From Rhynochetos jubatus (lineage: Eukaryota > Chordata > Aves > Eurypygiformes > Rhynochetidae): a DNA stretch of 64,000 nt. Every line of letters begins with the position of its first letter. Within the stretch, counting starts at the first letter, position 1. This document shows, in pieces, positions 11,857 through 22,752 of this stretch. Under the pieces are notes generated by a model. The model had not been told where the DNA came from. It did not search any database and saw nothing but the letters and a program-made list of their open reading frames with translations. Both the position numbers and the translations under genes were made by a program. Location: the NCBI GenBank assembly GCA_027574665.1, contig CM050656.1:14087501-14151500 (forward strand). Reading direction: 5' to 3'.

Positions 11857-12879
11857 AATAATTGCACCTGGAGGAATTACTGCTCTGCTGTCTCTGTTGG
11901 GAAACTTGGAGTGGATATCTTGTGTGATACTTTGTCAGTGTCCCACTGAAACCATTTTGGAGTTTCCAGTGTTCTAGAACCTCTTAATTTTATTGTCGAA
12001 ACTGGCTTCTACTAATTTCCTGTAGTGGCTGTGGCATAGATGGGAGTAAACCATGAGCACTACATGTCTCCTCCTCCTTTCTCCTTAATTTGTAGAACTT
12101 GTAGACTGCAGTGACTTCTGTTTGTTTTACAGACTGAAGACCTCAGGCTTCCTCAGTCGTTTATCCTGTGGAAGCATTTTCATATCTTTGATCATCTTTT
12201 ATGGTCTTTCTCTGAACATTTAAAAAAAATTATACTTGGTTTTGGGGGGTTGAGGAGAACAGAACTGCACGGTGTTATGGTGTAGATGTACTATTGGTAC
12301 TATACTGTCCATATGATACTATGGTAATGTTCTCGAATTTGTTCTCTAGTCCTTTCCTAGTAACTCCTAACACATAATTTCCTTTTCTGCCTGGCTACCT
12401 GGCAATCTTGTGTTCTTTTTGATGCTAATCAAAATCAGTACTTACCTTTTTTTAAGCAGAATTTATTTTATGTGGTATACAATTAATGCCGAGACAAATG
12501 TAACATGAAACCCTGTGGCATATGTATAAAGTGTGTGTATAACCAATAAAATACTCCTGTGTGAAACATTCAGGGTTGCTGTTAGTGCAGCAGTATGTTG
12601 TTTCTTAAAACAATTGCCAGAAAGGCTATAAAACTTAATGTTCATACAGTCAAATGAAAGGAACTAGTGTTGGAGGGAAAGGGTAAACAATTATGAAGCC
12701 TTAAACTGTTCATCGTATTAAACGCCTTTACTTGTTATATAACCAGCATGGGAAGGTTGGTGGCATGGGAGAAAGCTGACGGATACAGTGTGATGTGTGA
12801 TTAAGTCTAACTCTTCATTTGCATATGGGCTGTTTCATTACAGATTTCCTTGAGTCTTGGATAAATTCCTGAGTGATAG

Positions 12880-13302
12880 TGTTGTCCCAAATCTGGGTTC
12901 TTCACCCGGTGTGCAATAAGCCGATCCACACACAGAGTCGAGATATTTGTGTATTGCATGTCTGCTCAGAGATGGGTGCTAGGTGGTAACTCCAGAAAGC
13001 CAGCACACCTTTTGAGAAACAAGCCAGGTCTTGTATGCCAGATAATAACAAAGAAGAAACCAGCACAGTGAATGGGTCAGTCATTTGTTATCCCTATCTT
13101 TATATTTGAAAGCAGAAATTCGCAGTTCTCTTATCTGGAGACTCCTATTGTCTTTGAGAGCATTTTGGTGCTATCAAGGCCTGATGATCTGGGGACAAGT
13201 TCCTGTCCCTGGGACCATCCCCATCTGTCCCCAGTCATCAAGGATACAAGCCCATCTGGTTGTGAAACCTGGAGTTTTTCTCACTGTTAACCCTTTTCTT
13301 TT
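12880..13302. mobile_element. Probable solo LTR fragment of an avian ERV
   Basis: The segment starts TGTTGTCCC and contains a retroviral-type stretch (GGTGTGCAATAAGCC followed by CACACACAGAGTCGAG) that I associate with avian ERV LTRs. It is flanked by GATAG at 12875-12879 and again at 13303-13307, which could be a 5-bp target duplication. Against this, the 3' end does not finish in the canonical CA. Family assignment is from memory, and boundaries are uncertain by tens of bases on the right. Confidence 0.5.
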
Positions 13303-15117
13303 GATAGCAATCGCAGTCAGAGCCACAAATAGTTGGGACAAAAATCTAGGTTTATTATATGTAAAACTGAAAGGAAGAACTTTGACTACTGTATTTCCCT
13401 GCTTTCTTTGCCCGAAACTGATAACTTAATAGTAAATTGGGCATAACTTGTCAAAACAGAACATCTTCTTGGAGGAAGCAGAACTTCAGCTTCCTAATGA
13501 ATTTGATTTTTTTGGTAACAGCAAAGAGAAGGTATTTCTCCTTACCAACACAGTATACTTTTCTGTATGGAAGCTGTTCACAAAAGTATGTGTAGCAACA
13601 ATGTTAACTACTTGATAGTGTGGTAAATAGGCATAGTCGGTAACTTGAGGGAACCTGTTAAATGTTTTGCATAACTAGCATTTTTTCATGGTTGACCAAT
13701 CAACTTGTTTTGAAGAAGAGGCCTTTTACAGAAATTCGTGTGGGTGGGAGTTGAAATGGTCTCTGAATGTAAATAAGGAGTTGAAAAGCATTTAGGGAAT
13801 CTGTGTTCTTTCAGAAGGGGGAAACCTTAATCTCTACATGAAAATACTCTGTGTGTGAGTTTCTTTGCATGACTATACTTAGGATGTTTCCTTTTGTTTC
13901 TCTAAATGCAATCTGGTAATTGACTGAAGTAGTTAAATACACCATTGTGAAGTAAGGGAGAGTTAGTTTTGTTTTCATCAACACAGTACATCACAGCTGA
14001 GTCCTAAGAATGTTGCCTACTTGAAAGATGATGTTCATTCCCTCTCAGCATGGAAAGTTAAATTTGGAAAATTTTTCCAAGGGTATTTTTGTTCTTCAGC
14101 TATAGTAGAGATTGTGACTTAGTAGACAGGAATCAGGTATGAGAAAGCAATTCTTTATGTTAATGATGTAAAAGTTTGCTACGTTGTGAGGGAGGATCAG
14201 TGTGCATATGTGACTAGTGTCCTAGTCATGTTTTTGAAGATAGTTGTACTAACCATCTACTTGAGATTTAGATCAGTTTATTTTTTTCTTTTTCTAGTAT
14301 TGTATGTACTTCCACATACGTCATAGTAGGAATAATAATTTTTTGAAGAGAAGAACCTGACTGTAGAACTTAATATATGAATAAGCAATAGTAAGTTTTG
14401 ATAAGAAAATATGGTGGATATTTTTACTTGCATGTAGCAGAAAAATAAAACTAACTGAAAAAAATTGCTAACAGTGCCTGCTGTCTTTTCATGTAGATTT
14501 TCCAAATAAAATTGAAGGTTGCATGGATCACAGGCTTAAAAGCTAATTTTGAAAGTTCAGAAGTGGTGACATTATATTTCTGGGTGATAGCAGTATTCGT
14601 TTTGATATTTAACATTTGAACTTGAGCTATAAATTCATGTAGACTCTGGAATGTATATTTAAAAGTAAACTTTCCCACAGAAGACCTTAAAAATATGTCC
14701 TTGACCTTGTTGGCAGGAGCATAACTTCATATATGTTCTAGTAATATTAATAAACATTATTTTGAAACAGATTCTGCCAATATAAAAAGAAAATACTTTT
14801 GTTGATGCTAGGGCTGGTATAACTTAAATATAATGAATTTGTCTTGGATAACTCTGTATCCTGCAATTTTGTTTTATTTCTCTTGAACTAAAAATAATCA
14901 GACCAGATCTTTCCAGACAATACTATCAACTTTTAAATATAGAAAGTGTAGTAGGTATGTGTCCTCTGAAGTACTGTTTCACAGTGACTTAGATATATGG
15001 AAGCCAGATATTTTTGTAGAGCATGATTATACATATCCCACTACATTTCTTCCTTTTTAATCTGTGAGGAAATCAAAAGTCAACATCTTTTTGATGTAAG
15101 CTTCAATTGTCAGCAAA

Positions 15118-15159
15118 TTGCATTAAATTGCACTGTTGCATGTGCAGTTTAATGCACAA
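15118..15159. repeat. Near-perfect 14-bp hairpin
   Basis: Arms 15120-15133 and 15142-15155 pair over 14 bp with a single G-T wobble around an 8-base loop (TGTTGCAT). No transposon family is recognised. The stem is too short for a typical pre-miRNA. Confidence 0.75.
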
Positions 15160-17453
15160 GGAATGATGATGTATGTAGTTACGTAACACAAACCGGTAAA
15201 TACTTCAGGGTGCATTTCAATTTGAATATTTTACAAGTAGAGTGTCTCAAAGACACAGTGTTTGCAATATGAAAATATAAAATTGGTTACTCAAGCATGC
15301 TTTTTAACAAGGTCATTATCACTATCTATTGTAACTTTATAATTCTATTAATTTATTTTTAAGTTTTTATGTGTGACTTCACTTTCTTGTGTGATTATTT
15401 AGATGTAAAATCAGCCACAGAATCTTTAGGTACAATAAACTTTTTACTTCCATCACAGTGGCAGCATGTTTCTGCAGAGAACAGAAGTAAAAATTTGGTA
15501 AATTTGTGTAGTTACTTGGGTATGAAGTGAATGACTAAACGAAGCTTTTCTTTTAGGGCCACTGACTGGTTGGAAAGAACTGTTATGCTCTGCAGGTTTC
15601 ACTTTGCATTTTCTGTTAGATACATAAAAAAATTTCAACTGTTTGCTTCTGTTGTAAACTAAAATCTATTTCTGTGTGTAAGACTAGCACCTTCTGACTA
15701 TTTCTGTAGTGAAATAATGAGTTCTTGAATAGAGTTTGCATGTACAATTATCTTATTCACAGTCCAAAAGTATAAACAAACGTGGCTCAGTCAAACACTA
15801 CATACAATTAAATACAGTGGGGAGAAAAGTCACTGTCAAAATTTTTTTCTCTAGCAAAATAACAGATGATCTTGTAGGAAATTTTACTGTTGTATATAGA
15901 TGTGCTTTCTTCAAACCACTGTGAAGAAAAGTCAGTTTATTCCTTTCATTAATGTGGATTTGCAAATACTACGATACTTAATTGTGAAAGAGCTTTTTCT
16001 GGGGATGGATTTGTCTCCTCTGCGTTGACATTTATGTGCACATGTATATTTATAGTTGTGATCTGTCTGGAATTTGCCTTTGTGGTTTTGTTTGCTCTTT
16101 AACTTGTTCTGTGATCTAGTCCTGTCTTCAGCTTTATTTCTGAGGTTTAATAGCTGAGGAATACTGAAAAAATGGCTTAATTTGAAGGAAATAATGAGCA
16201 TTTTTATCAACTTCAGATACTTCAGGGAATAATTACACTGTTCTACTTAGAAGCTTTTCCTTAAAATAACCTTATTTGGTGCTAATTTATGATTAACCTA
16301 GAATTTCAGTTCAGTGAAACTATTATTGTGAATGCTTCCTTGCCTGTAACTTTTTTCAGCTGTTCTTATGAAGACTTCCTTAAAGAAAGCAATTCAAAGT
16401 TAATATTATCAATGCAACTGTTTAAGACCTGGAAGTGGTATGAACTTGCTCCCACTGTTCTGCCAAACTTATGATGTGTAGCGCTTGTCTGTATGTGAGT
16501 TAAACTGGTTGTTCAGAGTGAATAATGGAAAGATATTTTAAAGCATGAATTATTTCACTGAAATAATAACTCAAGTGGAATGCTGAATGAGTAGTCAAAC
16601 TGCTTCAGAAGTGAACTGTTGAAGGAACAATTTTCAGCTTCCTAGTGTATTTTTTATAAACATTTTTGGATTAAAAAGGAAATCTAGTATTACTAAAGTG
16701 AATGTCACTTGTTTTTGGTGAACATATAAAATCCTCTATAGATAAGAGTGGGTTTATATTAGGCAAGTTCTGTATGGTTTCAAAATTTTATTCAGTCTTC
16801 CTGAGAATTAATAAAATATTTAAATAGATTGTCTATTTCACTTTTTAATAATTTGTTATAGTTGAAGATGCACTATTGTTTTTGCCTCAGTCAACTTTAA
16901 AAAGCTTGAATTGAAATTCACATTTTATGTATTTGGTTTTTAATTCGGATTGTAACAAATAACACTGAAAGGAAGTGCTGAACACATATAGGTTGCTAAC
17001 TTTCTCAGTGCATAATAAGAGTATCCTGAAGTCACTTATAAGAACGGGAAGACATATCTGAGACTGCCTAGTTTGGCAGAAAATTTGTATACAGAATTGA
17101 CTATAAGCAAATGCTTCATAGATACCATTTGATAATACAGTGATGATAAAACCTTTTTTCTCTGTATGCCTGAAATGCAGCTGTTTCATTTGAAGACTGT
17201 ATAAACAAAGAACGGATGTTATAGATAGTTAATTGATTCAGAATGTGGTATATCGGAGAAATGTTGATGTGGAAGAATAAGGAAGTGGGTAGGTAATTGA
17301 TGGAGGGGGAGGGGTGTTTATTATGTTTTTTGAGGTGACATCACAGCCAACTATTACTGGATTTGTATATCTGAAAATTTGCTTAGCACTCATTCAGGAC
17401 TACTCTTAATCAAAGTCTTAGATTATGGCCTTACTAATTTTCATAGATTTAGT

Positions 17454-17497
17454 GTAATTTAGTAATTTAGTAATTTAGCCACTGTAATTTAGTGGCT
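17454..17497. repeat. TAATTTAG tandem repeat with terminal hairpin
   Basis: There are four to five imperfect copies of an 8-base TAATTTAG-like unit. The last is embedded between GCCACT and AGTGGC, a perfect 6-bp inverted repeat. This looks like local slippage. Confidence 0.7.
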
Positions 17498-18019
17498 TGG
17501 TTCTGGAAGGCTTGAGTAAATTGCAGGATGTACTACTGCTAGCTTGTCACAGCCGAGGCCAGCCTTGGCTACATGGGGTCTATTGGGTTGCTGTTAATTA
17601 ATGCTCCCTAAACAAATCAAATCATGGCAACCACCCTTTCTATAAGTAAAAGCTAATAAATGCCCAAATAGAGGGTGAGCACACATCCCAGTGTACTGCA
17701 GTTAGAACTGTCCATGAGCTGGTGGCCATACAGTGCAGGTGTCTCATGGTGCTTGAACACAAGGTGTCATCTCTGAAGTAAGGGGTGACTGAAATGCAAG
17801 GACTCTGGGAAATGGGCTTGCTGAAAAAATGCCTGGTGGTGTTTCTGCATTACACTAAGAAAGAGGTAGACCTCAAGGTAGAAATGCAGAAACTTGTAAC
17901 GAACAAAATAATCCCATCAGTGAGTTCATCTGTCCCACACTAGGTGATGATCTTCTCTGATTTTGTAGATGACATTCCACTTAGACATTTAAACAAAACC
18001 CAAAAATCTTACTCAAATG

Positions 18020-18800
18020 TAGAATCATGAAATCATACAGTATCTCTTTAGTCAGAAGGGTCCCGTAAGGATCATGGAGTCCAACTCCCTGCTCCTCACA
18101 GGACTACCTAAAGCTGAATCATATGACTAAATGGCGCTCCTTGAGCTCTGGCTTGGAGCTGTGACCACTTCCCTGGGGACCCTGTTCCAGTGACCGATCA
18201 CCCTCTAAGTGAAGAACCTTTTCTCCATGTCTAATTTAGCTTCCTGTGATGCATGTTCATTTCACCCTATTGCTGGTCACTAGAGAGAGGAGATTGCCTC
18301 CCCCTCTGCAGCCCTCCTTGAGGAAGTTGTTGACTAGAATGAGGTCTCCCCATGGCTTTCTTTTCTCCTAATCTGAACAAACCAGGTGACCTCTGCTGCT
18401 CCTCATAAGTCTTGCCCTCGCTACTGCCTCTTTGCTGAGGGCAAGCACCCCTCTAATAGTTTGATGTCCTTGCACTGAGGCACCCAAAAGTGCAAACAGT
18501 ACTCAAGGTGAGGCTAGAGCAGCAAAGAGTGCAATGATTGCCTTCCTCAGCCAGCTGGCTGGGCTGTGCTTGATGCTCCCCAGGACACAGTTGGTCCTTT
18601 CAGCTATCAGGGCTCATTCAATTTTCAACCCAAACCCCCAGATCTCTTTCTACATGGCTGCTGTCCAGCCTCTCATCCTCCAGTTTGTATGTATAACCAG
18701 GATTACCCCATACCAGGTGGAGAATCCAGCTCTTGCTAAGTGATTGCCCAGCTCTCTAGCCTATCTGGATCTCTCTGTAAGGCCTCTCTGTCATATTGGA
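18020..18800 (-). mobile_element. CR1 LINE, old copy
   Basis: This is a CR1 3' region on the minus strand: the plus strand begins with an inverted 3' end (AGAATCATGAAATCATACAG) and continues through the typical 'tccaactccctgctcctcac' block and 'cctccttgaggaagttg'. It ends near CTATCTGGATCTCTCTGTAA. It is more diverged than the other copies and thus older. Confidence 0.88.
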
Positions 18801-21800
18801 AGCAGAATCTTCACAGCTTAGAGGAGTTTTTTAAATACTTCCACTTCTAGGTGTATTTGATAACGAGACAGGTAAGACTATAGCAGTAAAACTAAATATG
18901 TAGTGGTTTAGTGTGTTTTGTTTTTTAAGCTGTTCTGTTTTCTCATTATCTGTGCTTATTTGAAAGGACTGCAGTGCCAGAAGTCCTTGTTGTGGACAGT
19001 ACATGAAGGATTTTACTTTCTTTTCCTCTGTTAATAACTGAAGAAGAATGTGGGATAACATTAAAAAAAAAAAAGGAATTTCAAAGATCAGATATTCAGT
19101 GTTCTAAAAATCTAGCAGCTGTGATTTATTAGCTGTTCTTGAAACTGCTCTAATACTAAAAGACTGGAAGACGTATAAACTTAGCACGCTTACCAGGTGG
19201 ATTTCACTGTCTGAAGAAGTGCTGGTATGACCAGATGTACCCAGCTGATGATTACCACAATCGCTGGATATTCATCTTGTGCACACTAATATTTCAATTA
19301 AAAAAAAAAAAATGCTAATTGTAAGAGAGTCGTATCTCTCAATCTATTAAAAATTGTTTAAAGCACTCAATAAGCATGTGAGAAGAACTGCAGCCTACTT
19401 GTATTTACAAAACATCTCTGATTATACAATAAAAAAGGTCTTAACATGAAAAAGGAGGAACCTCCTTTCTGAAAGGAGATGCTCCAATTATCCCATCAAC
19501 TCTTAAAAGATACGAAATTCCAGACTCTGAATTGTGACATGAAGGTCTCATGCAGTGCAGGAAGTTGATGTAGTCATTGCTGCACCTCTTGTTCAGAATC
19601 TTAAGTAATATCATTTTTAGGGAATAACTTACCTAATTAGGGCATTGCATGTTGCCCTCTGTAGGGAGAGAAGGGATCCCTGAACACTTACTGTGATTGT
19701 CAGCAGAAGTCCCTGTGTGACTTTTTTGTTGTTACCAGAACTTGTTTTGTAAGTTTTGACATTCGAAGGGAAGAACCTTTTGACTTAAGAAGAAATCTTG
19801 ACTATTGGGTCTTTTAAGAAAACTTAGGAAACTAATTACTGTGTTTTACAAAATTGGGGGGGGGAGGAGTTAAGTGCTAAGCCTTGCTAATTGCAGCTCT
19901 TGGAGTATTCTTTTGATATTTAAAAGAAGAGGTTAAGTGTATGGAAAAGATAGGATAAATTTTCAAAGAAGAATAGGTAATATAGGTGTAAAATAGGTAA
20001 TACACCTCAAAAGAAGATACAATATCTCAAAGGTGAAAATTTCTTACATGCTAGTTTAAAAAACAAAGCATACTCTTGTTACTTGGATCAACCAGAGGTT
20101 TTGAAAAACATAAGGAAAAATACAGTCCTGAAACTAGTTTGAGCTATTGCTGTTTTGACAACTTATTATATGACAAATACTATGGGGGTCCTTCTCAGGC
20201 ACTCACTGGTGGAATAGTTCAAGTGGTGTAAGTTAGGACCCCACCAGAAGTTGCTCAAACCATACCATGGAAGCACAGCTAAGCGTAACTGTTTGTACTC
20301 CTAGTTTTGCAAGAGAATATAAGGCTGCTTTAAATCTTATTCTGTCAACAGTGATGAATTTTGTTTGCTGTTGTGCTTCAGAGTTAACGTAACTGCTGGG
20401 TTTGGGTGGTGATTGGTTGTATTTGCAACCATTTCTTGAGTGTGGTAAAGTTAAAACTGCCCGCTAAAATGTGTAAGTAGCTTTTTAGGCAGCAGTACTA
20501 TACTTTGCATGAAATCAGCTGAAGTTGTGCTGTAATTTAATAACAGTAGGCTGTTTTATACCTACTGCTTTCAGAATTCTTTTGTGGAGAAAATGGTGAA
20601 TTTAGGACCTGAGTCTACAAGAATTTTCCTGACATACTAATAGGAAATTAACAAAACCAGCACTTCTAATAGAAAGATGAGCATAATGATTAATAAAAGA
20701 CTGTCTTTATTCCATATGGAGCTCAGTAACAACTTCTTCCTTCAGCTGTAAAGGTATTTGATTGTGTAACCTTGTGGGTCCCAGTGTTCCAAAACTGCAG
20801 GGAAGTCCTGAGAGACTTTAAGGCAAGGGGAGCTGATTCCTTCTTTCAATACCCTTTGGCCTCTGTTACATTTGAAGTCATAACTACAGATATGCGTAAG
20901 TTCTTGCTTCCTCAAATATTGCGGTCAAATCTCACCTTTCTACTGTTCTTTCTTCATCTTCCCCATCCCTATTCCAAGGAGAATTTAAAAAGAAAATAAT
21001 TAAGCAGGTTCTAGATACGTTGAGGAAATCTGATCAATTCCAGTACAGAAATTGGAAAATAATAAGATATGATGTGAGGAATAGGGGGGATGATGTGGTG
21101 TGTGGTGGCTTTTTTTTTTTTTTTAAAAAGTCCCAGGTCTTTTTCTAGTGCTCTCTGGTTAAGGAGAAAATTTCCATCTTTTCTGATCATCCCCTTTTTA
21201 AGTTAGACCAGGTTCTGGGAAACAACTTCAAATATGTTGCTCCCTGAATGACAAGGTTAGTGTTCTCTACTTGAGTTTGATCATTCCTGGGCTACTCTAT
21301 GCCGCTTTGCTTAAACTTTTTTATTGTTAAAGGAGACCATTTGAGCCTAACTTTCTTCATACAGGTAACTTCTAGATATGACCAAAATTGGCATATTTTA
21401 ATGTTTTATTTCAGGGAGGAGTATTTTTCAAGCTATGCTAATCAGTCTTGAAGTTTGTGATATTGATAGGTCAAGAAATTATCCTTACTTATTAGCTCTT
21501 TAAGTGCCAAGAGAAATCTTACAGGCTGAGAAATACTTCACTGGTAAAATTTGCACTATATATTATAAAACGAACGTGTAGGAACCAGGTATTTTCCTGT
21601 TATTCAGATCTCACCAGATGAAAGTTACTTGCTTGGTATTTGCCATACTTGTATAATAGCCTTGATACTGCCTCTTGTGTAGAAGCTGGGGAGGAGCCCA
21701 GGTTTGGCCTGCTTTAATTGAGTGGCTTGAGTTGTGGTAAGCTGAGTGGTGTTTTTTGCTCTTGATTTGATACTGCTTAATAGTACATGACTGCAGTCAG

Positions 21801-22140
21801 CTCTGATTGAGGGTGGCTTAATGTTATTTTTAAATAAATAAAGTTATGCTTTCTGAAGCTTTATAGTTAACTTGGGTGTCAAATACTTCATAGCCTTTGC
21901 TGGAAAGGGTACAAATCCATGTTGATATATTTGGAAAACAGTTATATGCACAAGTGTCTCTATAGAAACTGAAGTAAAATGCTATAATTACTTTATATGG
22001 GCTACTGCATTTCTGCTGAGGCAGTTATGTTTTTAGAGCTGACTGGGTTCTGCCCTGGTGGAAAAAGCGGTATTACACAATTAAACCTTTAAACATTCTG
22101 GTTGCTCGAGAGGGGAGGAAATAGAAGTTCAGCATTTTGT

Positions 22141-22335
22141 CTGTGCGTGCTTGTGTGCGCGCATGCGTGCTTAGGAGAGAGAGTGAAAGCTGTGCAGACT
22201 GTTCAGCTGGGGCAGTGGGGGAAGTGACGTCCTGTGTTATTTGTCGTTCTAGAAAGAGCGGAGACACGTACTGTAGGTGGGAGGACTCTAAAGAGAGGGC
22301 TGTGTCTTGTCCAGTGTGTATAATTATTTATAAAT
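22141..22335 (+). promoter_or_regulatory. DNAJB4: Candidate proximal DNAJB4 promoter (CRE, HSE, TATA)
   Basis: Several motifs line up upstream of the DNAJB4 ATG exon. A 19-base strictly alternating purine-pyrimidine tract (22152-22170) is Z-DNA-prone. TGACGTC at 22225-22231 is a 7/8 CRE. TTCTAGAA at 22247-22254 is a perfect two-unit heat shock element core. TATAAAT lies at 22329-22335. The ATG follows about 205 bp after the TATA-like box. DNAJB4 is a known stress-inducible Hsp40, so an HSF1 site is expected. This suggests a second, inducible promoter, but the start site is not proven. Confidence 0.5.
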
Positions 22336-22466
22336 GAGCAACGGGGGGGAGGAAGGAAATACAGAGAAGCTGTCTAGTGTTTCTTTAATATATCAGAGAG
22401 TTTGTTGATTTGTAACAGTTCTGTTTGTTTCAATTCCAAATTTGATTTTTATTTTTCCTTCTCTAG

Positions 22467-22541
22467 CATCTCTGCATTCCTAAGACACTGGACACTGTTA
22501 TCTTTATAGCGAGGAAAATCTGAATTCCTCTGACACTCAGG
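22467..22541 (+). other. DNAJB4: DNAJB4 5'UTR part of the ATG exon
   Basis: A pyrimidine-rich tract ending CTTCTCTAG (to 22466) is a good splice acceptor, so transcripts from an upstream non-coding exon could join here. The 75 bases to the ATG contain no upstream ATG. A transcript from the proximal TATA-like box would instead read straight through this segment. Confidence 0.6.
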
Positions 22542-22752
22542 ATGGGGAAAGATTATTATTCTATCCTGGGAATTGAAAAAGGGGCTTCTGATGAGGATAT
22601 CAAAAAGGCTTACAGAAAACAAGCGCTTAAATGGCACCCAGATAAGAACAAATCTCCTCATGCAGAAGAAAAATTCAAAGAGGTTGCAGAAGCTTACGAA
22701 GTGCTGAGTGATCCCAAAAAGAGAGACATTTATGATCAGTTTGGGGAAGAAG
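22542..22752 (+). CDS. DNAJB4: DNAJB4 coding exon 1: J domain
   Basis: This exon encodes residues 1-70 of DnaJ homolog subfamily B member 4 (HLJ1), a cytosolic type II Hsp40 that delivers clients to Hsp70 and stimulates its ATPase. It comprises the whole J domain: [11 protein letters not shown] start, helix II with [11 protein letters not shown], the HPD tripeptide at residues 32-34 that contacts Hsp70, and helix III/IV ending in DIYDQFGEE. The ATG has A at -3 and G at +4. The exon ends with G before GTATGT (phase 1). The sequence is nearly identical to human DNAJB4 (RDIYD in place of REIYD). Close paralogues DNAJB1 and DNAJB5 differ in helix II-III and in the following G/F region. Confidence 0.98.

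Larger units (their letters stand above)
2751..22140 (+). other. DNAJB4: Long AT-rich non-coding region; probable 5' intron of distal DNAJB4 transcript
   Basis: There is no recognisable coding exon on either strand; the scattered ORFs of 60-147 codons have no recognisable domains or codon character. The supported content is listed separately: adjacent hairpins (5684-5764), a CR1 (5985-6421), a 15-bp minisatellite (11815-11856), an LTR-like fragment (12880-13302), a hairpin (15118-15159), a tandem AT repeat (17454-17497) and a CR1 (18020-18800). GC-richer islets without CpG density occur near 6690-6960 and 10,720-10,960 and are unexplained. Assigning the region to a DNAJB4 intron is inference from the acceptor before the ATG exon. 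Confidence 0.5.
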
